Source: Limanda limanda (Eukaryota > Chordata > Actinopteri > Pleuronectiformes > Pleuronectidae). From it: 64,000 nt of DNA. The notes beneath the pieces were generated by a model. It was not told where the DNA came from, ran no database searches, and saw nothing but the letters and a program-made list of their open reading frames with translations. Of this stretch, positions 61,345 through 64,000 are shown one piece after another. Where the stretch lies: NCBI RefSeq assembly GCF_963576545.1, contig NC_083655.1, forward strand, positions 3,673,871 to 3,737,870, given 5' to 3'. How positions within the stretch are numbered: the stretch's first letter is position 1; every line of letters begins with the position of its first letter. The translations under genes were made by a program, and so were the position numbers.

Positions 61345-62845
61345 TCTTGTTTAATTTAATATGATGATAATATATTGATAACGACAGTTCCTTCCCCTGG
61401 TGTTGTTTCATCAGTTTCCTGCATATGTGTATTCTCCATCATCTATACTACGACTTGCTAATGTCCATACATCTGTTAAACATGTTTTTTTTATACTTCT
61501 GATTTTATCATGACATGCTAATGTGGAATATCGTATTTTTGAAACAGCCTCTTCACATAAATAAAGGAAATCATCAGCGTGAATCTCCCTCAGGATGTAG
61601 ATATGTAAACTCCACACCCGTCACATCGAATGTTTCTGACAGTTTGGAGCAACACATCTGATCCATGAGAGGACGACACGAACCAATCAACACCTGTCAA
61701 CACATAATAATTGTCAATGGATAAAATTGAGAGGATTCATGAATGTACACGAGTCAGGAGGATTGTTGAGTATTGTTGTGAATCCTCTCGACCGGAGCTG
61801 TGGGCGGAGGTGAGGAGGAAACTCTGCAGACGTCACAGGACACGAGACGTCCTCACGCTGAGTCCGTCCGTCCTGCGTCAATAACTGAGCTGCGGATTTA
61901 CTAGATTGAACATTATCATCCAGCAGATCTGCGACTATTTCAGGGACACACATTTTAAATCCAGAGCGATTAGTCTGCACGTGAATCAAACTGCGAGATA
62001 AGTCGGTTTCATTTGTTTGGCTCAGAATTACAGAATTACCTCTCAGGCCTTTAGAATGTGTTCAGTCTATTCTGAGATTCTAAGAACTATAAAGTTCATT
62101 AAATAATCTATTATTCTCCTAATGTTGAATTAATTTGATAATCTATGGCCCCGTTGGAAAAAGGCATGTACAAGATATTGCTTTTACATGCCAGGCTAAT
62201 AATTAAATCCTTAATGTCGTTGAATCCTTAATTTCTATACAAATCTGCAGACTTAATCTGGTTTTAAATGTTCTGTTACCTCCTGAATTACAGCTGGAAA
62301 CTGGTTTCAAAAATTATTAAACCAGTGTAACGTGTGTCACCAACCTTGCTTCAGGTTTGAGGTTCAGATCCAATGTAATAATCGGTGGAAATAACAAAAC
62401 AAAGAGCTGTTGGTAAAAATAGATTTCCTGACAGTGAGCCCGGTCACATTTCCTCCACATCTCCAGCGCCGGCCTGATCAATGGCGGAGTGGAAATTAAA
62501 TTTCCCTTTTGCCTTGGTTTTAGCGCACGAGTAGTCAGATGTCACCAGATTGCAGCTCCTGGGTTCAGCTGCTTTACTCTGCGTGGGTGTTAACACGACC
62601 GTAACTCGATGGAGACAGGTTTATTGGGTTTGTATGAGCCGGCTCTGCTGAGAGGAAGAAAGACGTCAAGGCCTCGGAGATCACTTCACAGCCGTGCATC
62701 TGTATTCCTGCTCTTTACTTTGACAAACAATGCAAACTGAACAACAAGCAGCACCACCAGCACGGTTAGAAATACTCTGTATGAGACAATTAGTGAGAAT
62801 AAACAAGCGGGAAAAATATACCTATTGATGTCAGAGGTCGAGGGG
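61345..62845. other. Non-coding DNA
   Basis: AT-rich unique sequence with frames up to 91 codons (61714-61989, minus). No repeat or RNA recognised. Confidence 0.6.
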
Positions 62846-63150
62846 TGAGGTGGAGCAGTATGACCCAGACGCAGAGTATAAACAAAAATAGTAATTCTGA
62901 TGAAACAAGTGGCTTATATATACACACACAGGGAAGGCAAAGGCAGTTGAACAGAGGTGTAACACATGAGGACAGGTGCAGACAATCACAGACAGGAAGT
63001 GAAGAACACACACAAGGAACAGAGACTACAAAATAAAACAGGAAACAACTCAAACATACACAACAGAGATTTACTAAATAAACAGAAAACACTTCAAACA
63101 GAGGGAGAACCTAAATAATAGAAAATACAAACCCGAGACAATAGATGTAA
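62846..63150 (+). mobile_element. Retroelement-like A-rich fragment (tentative)
   Basis: ATGACCCAGACGCAGAGTAT at about 62860, then TATATATACACACACAGGGA, AGGTGCAGACAATCACAGAC, AGGAAGTGAAGAACACACAC and CAAAATAAAACAGGAAACAA. From memory this ordered, C/A-rich, T-poor phrase set occurs widely in teleost genomes in the 3' part of an LTR-type element ending in a CAGGAAACAC-like purine tract. Boundaries and class are uncertain. The 100-codon minus-strand frame over it (62790-63092) reads Cys/Leu-rich peptide from the biased composition and is rejected. Confidence 0.45.
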
Positions 63151-63248
63151 GTTTAGTCAGTGTGACAGAATATAGTGTAATATAGATTTGGTTACGTTTA
63201 AGGTTTTGGTCAGCTGTCCACAATGAATGGAAGTCAATGCAAAATATG

Positions 63249-63285
<37 letters not shown>
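63249..63285 (+). repeat. (GT)n(GA)n compound microsatellite
   Basis: About eleven GT units switch directly to about seven GA units. A minus-strand 117-codon frame crosses it and is an artefact. Confidence 0.97.
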
Positions 63286-64000
63286 CAGAAGGCTAACAAC
63301 TCTTTGTATTAAAACAAGACGGATTCTCAAACACTGAGAATTAGAAATAAAGTCCCGTCTCTGCCTCAAATAAAGACCGGTTCCCTTCTGCCGCTCGGCT
63401 CCACACGGGCCCAGGTCGCTGTTTGAGGCAATGAAGTAATAAAGCAGCCGGCTGGACTTCATGAGCAGGCGTCTGTTTGTCCAGCGGCCGGCAGCCAGCT
63501 CTGCAAACAACCGGTGGACAGTGGACAGGCTTGTTGGCTGAGCGGGAGTTGGCCACAGCTGAATCTTTCATGATCACTGGGTGTAAACAGCTAATCAAAC
63601 GTCCATACCTCTTTGTTTTCCAGCCGATGTGATTACGAGTCCTGCATCTTTTTTTTAACCTGGCACGTGAAATTCACGAGGAGTTGATTGCAGCAGTGGA
63701 AAACGTCCCAGTGCCTCTTGCTCTTGTGTGTGGAAGCAACAGGTGGATATGAGTGTGTGTGGAGCAAAGGATCCGCTGCTCAGATCCAGGATCAGTCGAT
63801 GGGACGTGTCTGGGAAGAACTGGAAACTTTATGCAGAGAGTTCAACTTTAGTTTGAGTCCTGGTTGTTCTTTCACTTTGTATTTTTGTTTCTTTAACTTA
63901 AATTCAAGTCTTCACTGATTTCAACTCTAAAAATCAAACTAACTGCTGACAGACGTTCACAGTCTTTAAATGTTAATGTCAAGTTAAAGATATATAAACT
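63286..64000. other. Non-coding DNA to the window end
   Basis: Opposing frames of 76-117 codons have no domain. A T8 run lies near 63650. No gene starts or ends visibly at the window edge. Confidence 0.55.

Noticed and set aside
62790..63092. 100-codon Cys/Leu-rich minus-strand frame
   Set aside because: Explained by the T-poor plus strand of a repeat-like fragment.

Overview
This window is non-coding DNA from a vertebrate, most probably a teleost fish. The evidence is eukaryotic in kind: long (GT)n, (TA)n, (CT)n and tetranucleotide microsatellites, low and even GC (about 40% by eye), no operon-like ORF packing, and several dispersed repeats that I recognise as families abundant in teleost genomes. 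These are a MITE whose core reads CCACCAGGGGGCGATC, an L2/SINE-type 3' module at about 41.4 kb, and LINE tails of the 'TTTATTGATCCC' and 'TTTATTGCCAAGTA' types. Family assignments come from memory and were not searched.

I find no protein-coding gene, tRNA, rRNA or microRNA that I can support. Open frames reach 179 codons, but that is about what chance gives over 64 kb on six frames, and the high-scoring ones include microsatellite translations. The window is best read as a gene desert or the interior of a very large intron.

Layout: 0-14 kb is unique sequence with one MITE fragment (2.3 kb), a (GT)n tract (3.9 kb), a paired-octamer site (9.3 kb) and a LINE tail (9.6 kb). A 430-bp five-block compound microsatellite lies at 14.3-14.7 kb. 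From 15 to 32 kb the sequence is mostly unique, with short C/G homopolymers, a GC-rich repeat fragment carrying a CTCF-like core (19.7 kb), a 13-bp-stem hairpin (21.25 kb) and a homeodomain-type motif cluster (30.6 kb). The second MITE copy is at 32.9-33.2 kb. At 37.8-38.5 kb lies a minisatellite of 30-bp monomers organised into a 192-bp higher-order unit. A LINE 3' end (39.5 kb) and the L2-type copy (41.4 kb) follow, then AT-rich unique DNA in which several blocks have the look of developmental enhancers. From 48 to 64 kb there are many C/G tracts, two G-quadruplex candidates, a purine triplet repeat, the third MITE copy (59.35-59.67 kb, with an intact CTCF-like core), a second CTCF-like site at 60.75 kb, a 17-bp G tract and a retroelement-like fragment at 62.85-63.15 kb.

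No genes work together here. If the window has a function, it is regulatory or architectural: enhancer-like blocks, and CTCF-like motifs, two or possibly three of them in repeats. No novel coding system was found. The most unusual structures are the higher-order minisatellite, the nested compound microsatellite, the repeat-borne CTCF-like cores and the excess of long C/G homopolymers over A/T ones.
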